From assembly GCA_000310025.1 (NCBI GenBank), contig FN648327.1, positions 205,722-269,721 of the forward strand: 64,000 nucleotides of DNA. The letters run 5' to 3'. A model generated the notes under the pieces. That model made no database searches. It saw only the letters and a program-made list of their open reading frames with translations, and was not told the DNA's origin. Origin of the DNA: Ectocarpus siliculosus. Taxonomy: Eukaryota > Sar > Phaeophyceae > Ectocarpales > Ectocarpaceae. Of this stretch, positions 11,401 to 24,100 are shown in pieces; position 1 is the stretch's first letter, and each line of letters begins with the position of its first letter. The translations under genes and the position numbers were made by a program.

Positions 11401-14400
11401 GGGACGGGTGGTCAATGGTTTAACCATTAAGGCACAGCAAAACATAAGAGTAGGCCCCCCCCCCCCCCGTCTCTTTTTCTCCCTCACGAAACGACGAAAC
11501 AAGAAAGTACTCACACACACACACTTTTATTTTAATCCAGAGAGTAGCGTAGACTCCCCCGTGACGCTCGGTCACAGGGTCCCAGATTGTTGTAGCCTTT
11601 AGAAGCATTTTGTGTTTTCAACGGCTTTTCATTGGTCAGCCGGTCAGCGCGGTCGACGCGAACAAGGAATACACACACAAGAACGATGGAGATGAAAGCA
11701 AGGAGGATGATGGTGAAAGCACTCCAAAACGAACTCGAGTGCAAGGTAGCAGCCCTGGTAGACGTGCGCATTTTTCTTCTGTTGCTACCGTTTCTGTCTT
11801 TGATCTGGAGAATAGATTAGTCTCCCCCATGCCGCCCCCTCACGGAGTCACAGTTAAAAATCAATGACGTTTTAAGTGTTTTTTGTGTTTTCAACCGCAC
11901 TGAGACTGACGTGTTTTCATTGGTCAGCCGGTTAGCGCCGTCGATATTGATAACAAAAACCCACGCACACCCACAAACGGGCGTTTGCTTGCGGCCACAA
12001 GAAAAACACAGATGCGCTAGAATAGCAGGTGGCGAGACACACGCACCCAACAACGTTATTGCTTGCGACAAAATATACCGCAAGGGACCCCGTGCATACA
12101 TGCCAGCTGTGACGTAAACGCGCACACAGGAAAAGAAAATAACCGACGTTATTGCTTGCGACAAACACACAGACGTACCAGCTGGCGACGTTCATCAACG
12201 CGCGTTTCGAGGACGAGCCGCTGCTGTCGACCATCCTGCCGGTGGACGGCGCCAAGCCCGACGAGTTCTTCGGCGCCTGGGGGGACGGGCGGCTGCTGAT
12301 ATGCCTCGTTGACGCGGCCTGCGAGGGAGTGGTGGACCTCGACTTCATGCGGCGAAAGTCAGTGGGTTGGGTTGGGTAGTGGTGCATGCCGCGTGTTGTT
12401 TTTGGAAAGGGGGGCCGTTTAGGGGAGTATTGGTTGATGAGGGTTGGTGGATCTGGCCTGCTTCGTGGAGCAAGCTACCGCAGCCGTTTATTTTTTTGTG
12501 TGTGGTGCTGTCAGGAGGACAGAGTGTGAGAGTGCAGGTTGAAAGGGTGCCTGGAAGGGCGCCTGGCCTCGTGGAAGGGTTGCAGGTAGGTGCGTTGGAC
12601 AAACGATTCCGCCGAGAGATAGGGGGGGGGGGGAGAGGGGGACAGGGAGAAGGAGAGAGAAGAGGAATAAGCCCCCGTTGTTTTGCTCGTTGTCTCTTGG
12701 TCGTTCTTTTGGTGGGGCAGTAGGGGGACAAAAAACTCACTCACTCACCCCCAGTTACGTGGAAGTGTTGTGCTTGAGTCTGGACACTGGGAACGGCGCC
12801 GGTGAAAATGGATCCGCGGTCTGGTGCTTCTTCGCCAAAGAAGGCGACTCTCGGGACCCTTCTTCCGAAAGTTCGGCCGTTTCGTCACCGCCTGATACTT
12901 GTCTGTGAACACCCCCCGCGCCCATAACCAACACGCACGCGCGCGCGCGTACGCTCCAAAACGAACTCGAGTGCAAGCTAGCAGCCTTGGTAGACGCGTG
13001 CAGTTTTCTTCTGTTGCTACCGTTTCTGTATTTGATCCGGAGAATAGCTTAGCCTCTCTCATGTCGCCCCCTCACGGGGTCCCAGTTAATGGCATTTAGG
13101 AGTGTTTTTTGTGTTTTTAACCGCACTGATACTGATGTCGTTTCATTGGTCAGCCGATTAGCACGGTCGATGCTAACGCTGACTTATTTCTATACCCGGT
13201 CGGTTTTTGTAGCGCGTTCGATGCTAATTTATGGAGCACAAATACGACTCGACGACACACAGGGCGTCCAAGCCCCAGGGCGTGAGCGTGCGGCACCCGA
13301 CAATCCAGCACTTCGCGGTGCTGAACGATGCGTTGCAAGGGTGCAAGAACATCGACGGCTTGCGGCTCGGGTTCGTGGGCGCGGAAGACTTCGTTCAGGG
13401 TAACCGGTACGATGCATATTTCACAGGACGGGAAGAATGGATCTACGAAAATTGATGCCTATACGTCGGTGTGGTGCTCGATCTACGTAGATGTTTATAC
13501 GTTGATTTGATGTTAGATTTACGTAGATGTACTACGGTATCCAATAGTCGAATTAGAGTCACCCCCACGCCCACGAGAAACCCAGTGCACCCTTTCATCG
13601 TCGACGTCGGGGAAGAGCGACCAGGACTCTGCGAGGGCCCGGGAGCTCGGGGAGAGTTGCGTCTTGCTGGTTTACTTTTCCGTCACGTGCATCATGTGTA
13701 TCCGTCTTTCCTAAGTGCGGAGGCATCTTTTCTTCCGGTGTTCTTGATCGTCTGTCGCCCGCCTCGATACGACGCGCCACAACCCCGCTCCTGTCGCCCG
13801 CTGTTCGCCCCTACCAACGCTGTCCGTTCGTTGCCATCTGTTCCTGCCTTTCTTCCTTCTTGTCTGTTTCTCTTGTGTGTCTCGCTGTGCATCCTGTCGT
13901 GTCCGCCAGACCTGTCATTTTGGGCGTCGGGTGGCAGCTGGTACGGCTGGCCATCTTGCAAACCGCCAACATCGACGATCGGCCAGAGTTGTCAGGTAAC
14001 CAACCCCCCCCCCCCCCCCCCTATACCATGAGGTTCAAGGTTGTCGGCACTGGGTGATGAGGCTGGGCCTTCACCCAAGTGTTTTTTTTTACCCGGATTG
14101 GATATTGCCATGTGTGCCACTGCGTGGGAACGCTGAGATTGCCAGCACAGCACCCGCACGTGCGACGGGAGATTGTTTCTCGGATGCATTGTGGCTTTGG
14201 GTGTCGTGTTCAACCAGGTGTTGTCAATGCTGCTGCTGCTGCTGTTGTTGTTGTTGCCGGTGTTGTGCGACAGAGCTCTTCACGCCAGAGGAGGCGGCGA
14301 AGAACATCGGACAGGCGGGACAGGAAGAGCTCGTCCTTTCGCGTTGGTGAGTACCCGTACCGTACCGTACCGTACAGTACAGCAGCAGGCTGGTGGTGCG

Positions 14401-16556
14401 GCTGGTACAGCCGCTGGCGGCGGTGACCGTTTGGTGATTGTGACGGCGAAGAGGGTCGGTCGTGTTGAGTGTTTCGTCGATGATGCTGTTGCTGGTATCG
14501 TTTTCCTGTTCATGTCTGCAGGCCTTCGGTTGGTTACTGTCATCGATGTTGGCGGTGGTTCCACCCCACCACTCCACCACCACTACCGTATCCGTAGTCG
14601 TCCATGCATTCCACTGTGCCCCCCCACGAGGGTAGATGCCTGAAGGCCGCCGGAGGCGTCAGGCGCAACAACCTACCGGCACCACTCGCTTGGGGTTGGC
14701 GCTAGAACAACACAAGCCTGCCCTACAACAAATACTCGGCTTCAAAACAAGCTTGAGGGTGTGCGGTCTGAAGGGCCACAGCTGCAGACCTCATCTCAAA
14801 AACAAAGCACCACTAAATATTTCGCCGGATTTTTTCGACGATCGACAGGGGATTTTCCACATCACTTGTCGTTTTTCGGTGACTTTCTCCGTCTCTTGCG
14901 TCCCACCCCCGTAAGTTGCTCGTTCCTCTCGAGCACGCACGCGCGGTCAATGGCCAAACAACTAAAGATGCAAAACATGAGCCCCCCCCCCTCCCCCCCC
15001 CTCCTCTGGCGCATACACGCAATCCCAAACAGGTTCAATCAGTTCCTTGGCGCCGTGGGAAGCGAGCGACAGGTGTGGAGCTTCGGCGCGGAGCTGGCGG
15101 ACGGGGTGGCGTGGTGCACCCTCCTCAACGCGATCGACCCAGCCGCGTGCCCCCCGCCCGACGAGCACGACGCGGAGACGAACGCAGCGAGCGCCATCGA
15201 GGCCGTGCACAAGATGGAGGTCAAGGTGCGGAGCGGCTGCGGCGCATTTCTGTCTCTTGGGGCCTGTTTTTTTTTTTTTTTTGAGGGAGGGGGACAAGCG
15301 ATGGACGTTGCCATCGAAGGTTGTACGTAGTGTTTGTTCCTCTTGCGGATGCGAGGGAACGCGGAGGCGTGTTCGGTTTCCTTGGGGGAGGGCCCAAGGG
15401 GTTTTTGTACCAACGTGCTATGTTTTTCTTTGTTTTTTGGTGATCGGCTGCAGCCCATAGTGTTGGGCTACGTAGGGCTCGTTCTGTCCCGACGGAGTAG
15501 GCAGGCGGTACGTGGAAGTTTTACACCTACTGCAGTAGAGCTCGAAGATTTTGGAGAGTGGCTTCTGCCTCCCTACCGGCGTGTGTTGTTCATATCGATC
15601 GGGACCCTTGTGCGGCTTTTATGTACATAGTCAGCAGGGAGAGAGGAAAAGACGCATCCATCGGTTTTTTTTTGGCGGCGTAGCTTTCTGTTAGGCTCCA
15701 CCTCAACGGAGAGGGAGAGCATCTATCTGTCCACGACGACGACTCACGCACGGACGGATCACGACTACGGGGATCGCACGGCCTGTCTCGCATCTTTGGC
15801 CCAACGCTCTTCGCGGGTTTTCGCAAGGCCTTAGCGCACGATGTAGCCGCGATTGAACTCAGATTTTTCTACCGTCTTTCCGTTACAAGTCGACTGCGAA
15901 GAAGGACCGACTATTTCACATCGTAGCCACCACCGCCACAACCGCCATCAACATCGACACACGCATCGTGTACCATGACAACCTTCTTCAATCCCACGCG
16001 CGCAAAAGCCTAGCCGCCTCGAGAAACCAAACCAAACACCTCCGTCCCTCCGTCCCGCTCTCCCTCCCTCCCACACATCTCGCAGGGGGTCTTCATGACG
16101 AAGGAGGCGCTGTTGGAGTCGGACAAGAAGCAGAACGTAATGTTCTGCGCCCAGCTCATGAACGTCTTCCCGACCATCCCGACCTACCTCCGCCCCCCGC
16201 CCACCTTCAAGAGCGGCGCCAGCGGCAGCTCCAAGCGCGGCAGCGGCAGGGCCCCGTTCTCCTCCACCTACGACTCGCGCGGCGGCTCCGGCGCCTCCAC
16301 GGCCGACTCGAGCATGTACACGAGCAGCCCGGCCGCCGCAGATGCCGGCGGCGGCGGCGGCCGAGGGGCCCCGCGGTATGTGGGGTCGTCGTCCGCCCCC
16401 CCGCCGGCCCCCTCCCCCCCGAGGTCGCGCTGGAGCTTCGGGTTCGCCGACAACACGGGAGGGAGGTTGTACAACTACAACAGCGACGACGAGGGAGAGT
16501 CGGGCCCCGGCTGCGGGCTCGGTTTCAGCATCTTCAGCTGCATCTCCCGGAATTAA
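8493..16556 (+). CDS. Half-length fimbrin/plastin-like actin-bundling protein (two CH domains)
   Basis: Exons are 8493-8573, 12173-12357, 13263-13406, 13910-13995, 14274-14346, 15033-15225 and 16086-16556. Phases agree at every junction and give 410 aa. The start (MGEKSERHKLASLKAQ) leads into the PGSHHHFSNAE segment that precedes CH1 in fimbrins. CH1 covers about residues 28-150 (TILPVDG, DGRLLICLV, FVQGNRPVILGVGWQLVRLA). The linker ends in LVLSRWFNQFL, the fimbrin LLRWFNYHL equivalent, and CH2 runs from there to about 285 (DGVAWCTLLN, MFCAQLMNVFPTIP). True fimbrins carry four CH domains; here a Gly/Ser/Pro-rich tail of about 115 aa replaces the second pair and ends ...FSCISRN. No EF-hands are visible upstream. 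Expected role: binding F-actin in the cytoplasm. Exon 1 is joined over a 3.6-kb intron with an assembly gap, so the 5' end is the least certain part. Confidence 0.87.
9340..9389. repeat. CT/GA dinucleotide microsatellite
   Basis: (TC)n broken by two TGTC/TGGC interruptions. It encodes RERERE on the minus strand, which is not a gene. Confidence 0.9.
11115..11362. other. Assembly gap (248 N)
   Basis: A run of N flanked on both sides by G/C homopolymers. Open frames crossing it are meaningless. Confidence 1.
11525..13215. repeat. Three copies of a 230-300 bp repeat in and next to fimbrin introns
   Basis: 11695-11952 and 12945-13175 share AACGAACTCGAGTGCAAG, CTTCTGTTGCTACCGTTTCTG, a CCCCCTCACGG segment and then a TTTTTTGTGTTTT...CATTGGTCAGCCG segment. 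A third, shorter copy at 11525-11667 keeps only the second half. The second copy lies in intron 2 of the fimbrin-like gene, right before the exon at 13263. The last ~60 bp are also dispersed elsewhere in the window. Confidence 0.75.
11875..11952 (+). repeat. Dispersed ~60-bp repeat (CATTGGTCAGCCGGTTAGCG family)
   Basis: Core CACTGANRCTGACGTNTTTTCATTGGTCAGCCGGTTAGCGCNGTCGATGC. Copies are at 11611-11667, 11875-11952 and 13100-13175 on the plus strand, 29337-29390 on the minus strand, and 62571-62625 on the plus strand. The spread and both orientations point to a small mobile element or a conserved piece of one. Confidence 0.75.
14229..14262. repeat. CTG/TTG microsatellite in fimbrin intron 4
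   Basis: Trinucleotide run just upstream of the acceptor CGACAG|AGCTC at 14273. It may serve as part of the polypyrimidine-like tract. Confidence 0.8.
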
Positions 16557-16569
16557 TTACAGTTTTTCT

Positions 16570-16604
16570 TTGGTTGGTTGGTTGGTTGGTTGGTTGGTTG
16601 GTTT
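16570..16604. repeat. (TTGG)n microsatellite in the fimbrin 3' UTR region
   Basis: Pure TGGT tetranucleotide run starting 14 bases after the stop codon of the fimbrin-like gene. Confidence 0.9.
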
Positions 16605-17170
16605 GTTTTACTTACGGAAGGAAGGAAGGAAAGGAAGGAAAGGAAAAGTAGTTATTTTTCCGTAGATAAATCGCACGCGGGTGGTATTGCATAGGTGTAG
16701 GTGTGGGTGGTGTGTGGTGCTTCGAGTTTGTTTTACGATTGATTGGGAATGGATGGGATCTTCTTCCTAGGGCAGCTATCGCTCGTTGCACGCGCTCTGG
16801 TGCTGGTTTCGTGGTCCCCCCTCCCCCCCCCCCCCCCGATTGGTTTGGTTTTTGTGTTTCGTTGATTTTACCCAAGAGTGGCACGGTATTGTTCTTTTCG
16901 CAGCCCCCCTGGCCGATTTTGATGCCGAGGGTCAGTTTTTTGTCCTTTTCCATGGTTGATATTTTTATGCCCCCCGAATGATTGAGCAAGTCTTGGTGCT
17001 GCTTTTTTTGCTGCGGCAAGAAATGCCGTAAATGTTGACTGCTCAGATAAAGCGACCCTTGTAGTATCGATTTTCGGACGCGGAGACACGCATGGCTAGA
17101 GTCGTTCCCCGTAGCATATTTGTGCAGTGTTTGAATATAGTTCGGATCTTCTGCATGTATCTCGGGATCG

Positions 17171-17210
17171 CGCGGGCGGGCGGGCGGGCGGGCGGGCGGG
17201 CGGGCGGGGG
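17171..17210. repeat. (GGGC)n microsatellite
   Basis: Pure tetranucleotide GC-only run; potential G-quadruplex former. It gives a PPARPPAR open frame on the minus strand that is not a gene. Confidence 0.9.
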
Positions 17211-20200
17211 GAGGGCGGGGTCCTTCACCTACTGTTTTCTATTTTCATCTTGTGAAGCGCTGTGTGTGCGAACGAGCAGAGGTTCGGGTTGTGCCTAGAG
17301 GCGTGTTTTTGCCCCATCTCCTTGTCCCTCTTACCATCTATCTGGTTTTGTTTTCGGTGGCTTCTTTACTTTGTTTTTTTTCGGTGAGGGACATACGCTT
17401 TGTTTTATGTATCTTTTGTCGTCGTCGAGAACGACAGCGATAGCGTCATAAAAAAGCCGCCAGAGGCCTTGACGCCATGCCTCCAAGGCTGTATCGAAGG
17501 GCAGAGCGGGTACCGCTGCCGTTCGTGTCCTCCCGGCGGTCGATAGCGGCGAAACCGATGGCACACATTCGTTCTCCGCCTCTTTTCTTGGTTGCACCAG
17601 CGGGCTTTATTTACCATGTGGCCTTCTTCTCGCAACATTTTCCACTCACTCTCTTTCGTCATGTATTTCGTGCCTGCCGGCGTGTTGTGTGTGGTGGCCG
17701 GCGTATGCGCTGCTGTAGCGCCCGTCGTTTCTCGAGCGAGCGAGCGGGGGCGGGACTGCTGGTGTCTTGGCGAATGTGTGTAGTTTATACGCCCCGAGTT
17801 ATGCAGTTTTTTCTGCGTGGGGGTTGTGTCGTCGCGTTTGTTTTTTTTTGTGTTTCTTGGTCGTTTTTATTGTTCAACCGCGGCGTGGCTGTTGTCGGTG
17901 GCATTTCGTCTCGGGGGAGAAGAAACTCGGTGTGAAAACCTCGCATGTAGTAGGCGCTGAGCCTTCCTGGCAACGACTGCCTCCACGTCCGGCAGTTGAA
18001 ATAGCTGCGGGAACGCGAAAGGGGGTGAAGGTTGCAACTTGTAAATCGATCTTTTGTTGTTTAGAATTTCTTTTTTTTGTTTCGGTATAATCTGCTCAGG
18101 AGGAATATGGATGCGCTTTCCCCCTCCAAAATTGGCACCTATTTTTTTAGGTAGCAAATAATATGGCGGGCGACCGGAGTGCGGCAGTGTTTGGGTGAAA
18201 GGGTAGGATGTAGATTGTGGCGTGCCGGCACACCCAACCAGTGGAAATGAAGTTGCGATGTTTTTCGTCACTTGCGTGGGCCAAATAATGTACCGTTGTT
18301 GCGCTGGTTGCCGCTGCTGCTGCCGCCTGTAGAAGGGTACGTTGCGGTATTTTCCGCCACTTGTGTGGTCCCTAGCAGTAGGTACTGGTCCAGCTCATTG
18401 ATTGATGCTGTACGTTGCCGTTTGTTGAAGGATTCACGCGGCGTTGATGCTCGGGTGTCGGGGTTGATCTTTCTGTGTTAACGAACGCGTCTCTCGCCGC
18501 GTATGGATGGGTGCAGGTACAGTTATTAAGTAGTTCATCGGGCGTGCTAAATTCATACCATTCGCGTTACCGTGGTGAGGGTAGAGAGTGAGAGCGGCCG
18601 TTAAACCTTTTGTAGAAAAATGGTCCATAAGGGCATGTCGATGTACGTACGTTATCTGTTGCCACCGCAGGAAGTTGTGTTTGTTGGTTGTGGGGATGGG
18701 GCTTCACCGTTGGGATTTGCGCCGTACAGTATCGTGTAGCATCCGCCGCAGCCCTTGATGACTCAGGTTGCCTGTTTATCAAGGTGGGCAAGAGCAAAAT
18801 ATTTTGTTTTCAGCGGCAAGTACGAGGTTGCGAAAGGGGCTCAATGCTTTCGTAGTCCTCAGCAGGGAAAGAAGGGCGACTGTAGAATCTAAGCCATCAA
18901 TCAGCTGAGTTTTGTCTGTAGATGCAAAAAAATAGGTTCAAGAAAATAAATAGATTAATCCAAGCGGTTTATTCACACATACACGCACACGTGCTTGCGC
19001 TTGCGATGCGGTGAACTTGACAATGTGCCCGGTGTCCCTTCTGACGGCAGCAACAGTTTGCCCTTTTACCTCTTTGTGTCCCGAGACACGAGTTCAAGAC
19101 GGACGCACACCCGACCAACGACAAACCTACACTACTTATTGTCTTCCTTGTTTTCCGCACGAAGGCGATACTTCCTTTGAACGAGCTTTTCGCCGACTCT
19201 CTTTTCGCTGCCCACAAAGCTGCAAGCGAGCCATCGACTTCGCGTGAGAACCTACCTGGGGGTTGCTACTGATCTTTGTACTCTAGCCAAGCTCTGACGA
19301 AGGTTGCCACTAAAACGTATCGAGACGGTTGGTTGGGGGGCGGACGGACAGAACTTCCGGGCTCTGACCGCCGACCAGCTTTTCTCAAAAGAAGCCGAAC
19401 CCTTGCGAGAGTATTTATTTATTGTTGCTATGTGAGGTTGGGGGGGAGCCGCTACCAAAATTATTAGTCGTTACCCTCGTCGAAGAACAACAATGGCATG
19501 GACGGCCGGCACTCGGATTTCCTGCCATCCCCCCCCTCTCGTTTGTGTGCCACGCCCCAGTTCAGATTGAATTGGAACAGTGACATTCCGTGCGAAACAG
19601 AGAAGGGCACAAGAAGAGTTACGCCCATCCGACGGTAATTATTGTCCAGAAATCGTGCTCTGTTTCATCAAGGGCGCCCATCTGTGCGGGTACACTGGGT
19701 ACCCTCCATCTCGTGTCCCCCTCTGCGCGGTCTCTTCGCACCCGTCTTTATCTAAATAGTGTAGTCTACACACACACGTCTCTTCGGATGGCAAGAAATC
19801 TCGGCAACATGGAACGCGAGGAACAACGACAACCAAGAGAGGACTTCCGACCGGCCACAGACAGGTGCCTCGACGACAACAAAGTACTAGTTTATACCAC
19901 TAGAACCTGTGGTTTGTGGAGCGTTGATCTCTGGCCATTTGTACTCCACGCGGCACGCGTGGTTTCGCTCAACGTCAATCCTTCAACACGACCAGCCCAA
20001 CCCACCTCTGCGAGCGACGACGCCAACATGTCGCGATGAACATGTCTGTCAATGTCCACGAACCCGCTACCGCTGACAAGCATATGGAACCACTTATTAC
20101 TTGATAAACACGACTGCCTTAAGCCAAGCGCGGTTTTCTGTTTTTCTCTCTCCGTTTTACGTGCATATAACAACGCAAGCTTTGAAGGAGGAATGGCTAG

Positions 20201-21149
20201 CTTAATTGCGCAGAGGACCGCCGGGAATAAACGAAGCAAAATCATAGAAATAAGTATAGTCTAGTTTACGAGCCCAAGGGGAAGTATCCCATGTACCGAC
20301 AACGACCCGTTTGGACCTTTGCAGTAATCCTAGCAACGCCACAAGGGCGTGCCTTATCTACAATGGCAAGATTCCTAAGTAAGTTTAAATACCGATATTG
20401 GCGGCGCGCAAAAATAGCACGGGTACATGTACTGATGGAGCAAAGCCGGCGGCACTACAGCACTACTGTACACCATGTGCTCATATCGTGTCGTCATGTA
20501 CGCACACGCTAGAGCCAGGCTTTCCAGTCGCCCAAGCTCCTCGATCGCGGGGGTGTTGGTCGAGTCAAAGGCCGGCGAACAACGGCCCCGCCAGACTCAC
20601 GGCGAGCACCGTGGCAGCGGCGGCAGGGAAGAAGCTGCCAGAGACAATGACGCTGGGTGCCGAAGCGGCGTCCGCCTAGGGCAGACAGGAAGATACAGAA
20701 CAAACAGCGCCGGTACCTCAAAACATTAATTGGCGGGATGGAAAAGGAGAGGACCAAGGGCTATTCGCGGGGGGAGGCAGAAGAGGGGAGCCACCACGTT
20801 GAAGGCGTTTCAAAGTAAGGGGACGGGCAGTCGGGCAAGAAGGGGGAATCGTACACACGGGGGCGCTCGACAGAGCGTACCAGGACGTTGTGTGTGCAAT
20901 GGGTTAAAAATATGCGAGAGAGTTGGAATCCGGATGTCATCTATTTAGTTTCTTTCGTGTAGGTTTGGGATCGCGGAATAGTTTTTCTTCAAACGAATGG
21001 ATGAGTCGTTGCTAGCATGAAGTGTTGGGGTTACGACCGTTTAGAACGTCTCGGTGTCCAACAAAAATCAGCGGTAGCATGGGGCTAAAACCGACAATAC
21101 CACTTGAGCCTGACATACATGCACAGCACAAGCAAGAGCACCGTCTCCA

Positions 21150-24100
21150 TCAACAACTCGCCTGGACGTCCACTTCATCCTCCTCGTCAGTCTCTTCAGC
21201 CTGCTGCTCATAATGACCCTCCACGGCCATGGCGGAGTAGTCGAAAGAGTAGCTGTACTCCCCGAGGTCGTCTCCATCGAACGCGGTAACCTCCATGAAG
21301 TCAATGAAAAGAGCCTGGTGGAATATTGGGCGCGTTTTGTAGCTGTGGCGTCAGACAACAGGGTTTAGGGCGTCGTGTTTTTTGGGGTCGGGAAGACCGT
21401 GAAGAACTTCAGGATACAGCCGCAAGAACAACAATATCTACCCTTTGTCGCTGCCCCAACACACGTATGCATGCTGCCACTACTGCTGCCGACGCGGATA
21501 CGAGCACTTTTTATTTCCTACTATGCATATATGTATAATAGTACAATAAAACCATCTCTATCCGTAGATAGCGGTTTCTACCGTGGGAATGACAATGAAT
21601 GCATAGCGTCAGCGGAGCATTACCTGTGTTCCTAAAACATTTCCCACGCAGCACGTTCTTTCTTTTTTTATGTCTCGCGAGTCCCGGGCAGCTCTACAAC
21701 ACGCTAATCAACAGTTAGTTCCCCTCCACACACCTGCGTGGTGCCGGGTTCGGAGCAGGACACGGTGAGGAGCATCTCGTTGTTGTCGTCCACGTAGTCG
21801 GCGACGTCGGCGGTGACGGGCATCGTCAGGGTCACCGGCGTCCAGTCTTCGCTGCCGGCGGCCGCGAAGTCGCCGACGGTGTGCAGGGTGCTGTTCCCGT
21901 CGGCGTCGATGCTGCTCACGCCGACGCTCCAGACGCCGCCGGAGCCCTCCGTGGGCACGAGCGCCGACGCCCCGACGACAATGCTCTGTGGTAGTCATCG
22001 GCGTGGATTCATTCGGGCTTGTTAGGCTGTTGCTGTCTTCCCACGTTTGAAGATCGATCCGATCTCTCTGTCCAGTATCATCTCCCCTCTGTCCATGCTG
22101 GTCTGAAATCTTACGCGGTCGATTCTCGTCGTCACAGGCTAACTTAATGGTAAACTCAAATGACAAGATAATTGTTTATCGATTCTCAGAAATAAAAACG
22201 GGGGGGAAGGGCACACACACGAGGAACGAATGGAGGCTGGCTCTTGGTCCCTACATAAATTTCCCGTTTTTTGTGGTGGTGAGAACCCAGCGGGGGCGGC
22301 ATCTTGTGTCAGGAAGAAGACGGGCAAAAACTCATGCACACCAGGGAGGTCACGAAAAGAAAAACGGCCACGTGTTTTTCACATCGGCCCAAGCAAAAAA
22401 TTGTCGCCTCTCACGGTGCAAACAAACATGCATGCATTGAACGCCCCCGAGACCGACTTCGGTGCTACCGACCGTGGCGGTGTACGACAGACAGATGGAA
22501 AACAATCTACACCGCATCGACATGCCCCTTGGCGCCCGTTAGTCAGACGGCACGGTTGGCTTCCCTTTCGGGCCGACAAAAAACCCCGTCTTGACAAAGC
22601 TGCACTAACACGGGCGCGCGAACAGCGGTGCTGGAGAGAGCACCTACATACTGTCAGCACGGGCAGTGAGTCTCCGACGACCCGAGCGTCAAAGCGAGCG
22701 AGCTAGCGACATGGTTGGGAGTGACTCACCTTGGCGGTGCCATCGGCGACGGACGACGGCGGGGAGAAGTAGAAGTCGGTCTGTTTAGCGGCGGGAACAG
22801 AGACAGCCGGGCGGCACAGCAGAGCAGGGAAGGGCTGAGTGAGAGAATCTATCACGGGGGCGTGGATTGGCAGACGAAGGCAGACAAGAAGACGCCGGAT
22901 AAATTTCCGGTGCTGTATCGCGTTTGCCGACTAGTCTGTGCCAGTCATACCGCAGTACCGCTGTGAAGGTAATTCGACTATCCACCCCTTGTGATGCACA
23001 TTTGACAGCTGCATATATACGCCGGTGAACAGAAGAGCACGGCCAACAGCTGCTGCTGCGGCCGCCACACACTCGTGCGCTCTTGCTGCGACCCTTCTCG
23101 CAACGGTAGCAATCGAAGGGGGTCCTCGTTCAGAGGGAACGGAGAACGCTTCCATGCTGCAGCTGGGGGGGCCCAAGAGGATTGCGGCCAGAGTCGCTAA
23201 GAACAATTTTCCTTCTAAAGGATAGCACGCTTCGATGTGGAACCATCTCACGCCATGCTTCAATTAGTAGCGGTTTGTTTACTCCCCGCGAACGGACAAC
23301 ACAGAAGCTCATCTGCGTTAGTCTCCCATACTCTTTGCAAACATCGCGCTTCGCTTAACAGATCACCATGCACGAGGTTTTGCAACCGCAACTATCTGTG
23401 TGTATACCTGAGCGTTCCCGAAAAGGGTCAGCATGCGCACGTAGCTCGCCATGTTCTCAAACGATACCGGAACGTCGTCACCGGCCTGCCACGGCGTGGT
23501 GCGATTCAAGGGGGGTGACATGGGGTGAGCGGGGGGTGGGGGCTTTTCCATGAGGAAGGGGTCGTAAAGCACCAAATCAGGCCTGGGAGAAACGTGGGCG
23601 AGTGTGGTGGGTTACATTTCTCTCAATTGACGCACACGGTCGCGGAGAGCCGAGAAAAAAAGAAAACAATACGCTACCTGCAAACCGACATGTCGACGGT
23701 AAGCTGGAGAGAAAAAGGCGGCGGCAGGAAGTCTACAGCGCACGTGGCTCTAGCTGGGCACATGAAGAAGCACGATTCCATTCATGGAAAGCAACCCACC
23801 TGGACGGAGACCCGGTCCTGAAACATCTCTTTCTCCAGACCAGCAACAGTGTCGACGTACGTGCACCTTCCCGTCGACGAGCTCACGGGCGTCATCGCCG
23901 CAAAGGAGCCTCCGGCAGCAGCGGTGATTGACATGTAGTCGATGAAGATCACCTACAACATGATGATGGTTTTTTGTTTAATGCAACATACACACGGGTG
24001 TTGGAGGCTCACTGTACTGCTTGCATGTTCGGCACGAATGCACCAATAGCACCAACCATTCATCTAGAGCGGCACCGGTAATTTTTCCGAATCACCACCG

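Larger units (their letters stand above)
8574..12172 (+). other. Intron 1 of the fimbrin-like gene (3.6 kb, contains an assembly gap)
   Basis: The donor GAG|GTGCGG and the acceptor CACACAG|ACG keep phase 0 and restore the fimbrin order. Inside are a CT microsatellite, a homopolymer-rich stretch of doubtful quality (about 10300-11114), the N run, and copies of a dispersed repeat. I see no host exon, but one could be hidden in the gap. Confidence 0.6.
16557..21149. other. Convergent intergenic region, no supported gene
   Basis: 4.6 kb between the stop of the fimbrin-like gene and the stop of the module-repeat gene on the other strand. It holds (TTGG)n at 16570-16604, GGAA repeats near 16615-16645, (GGGC)n at 17171-17210, and T-rich tracts. 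Open frames such as 19590-20039 (149 codons) and 20398-20679 (93 codons, ends in an Ala/Gly-rich stretch) match nothing I recognise and have no splice or start context. Both 3' UTRs should lie here. Confidence 0.5.

Noticed and set aside
11057-11602. Open frames containing long X runs
   Set aside because: They exist only because the N run has no stop codons.
11695-11756. Exon-like segment LQNELECKVAALVD before the fimbrin CH1 exon
   Set aside because: The same DNA recurs at 12948 as part of a 230-300 bp repeat, and exon 1 (8493-8573) already joins in phase to 12173 with fimbrin-like continuity.
19590-20039. 149-codon open frame as a gene
   Set aside because: No domain, no splice or promoter context, and ordinary open length for this composition.
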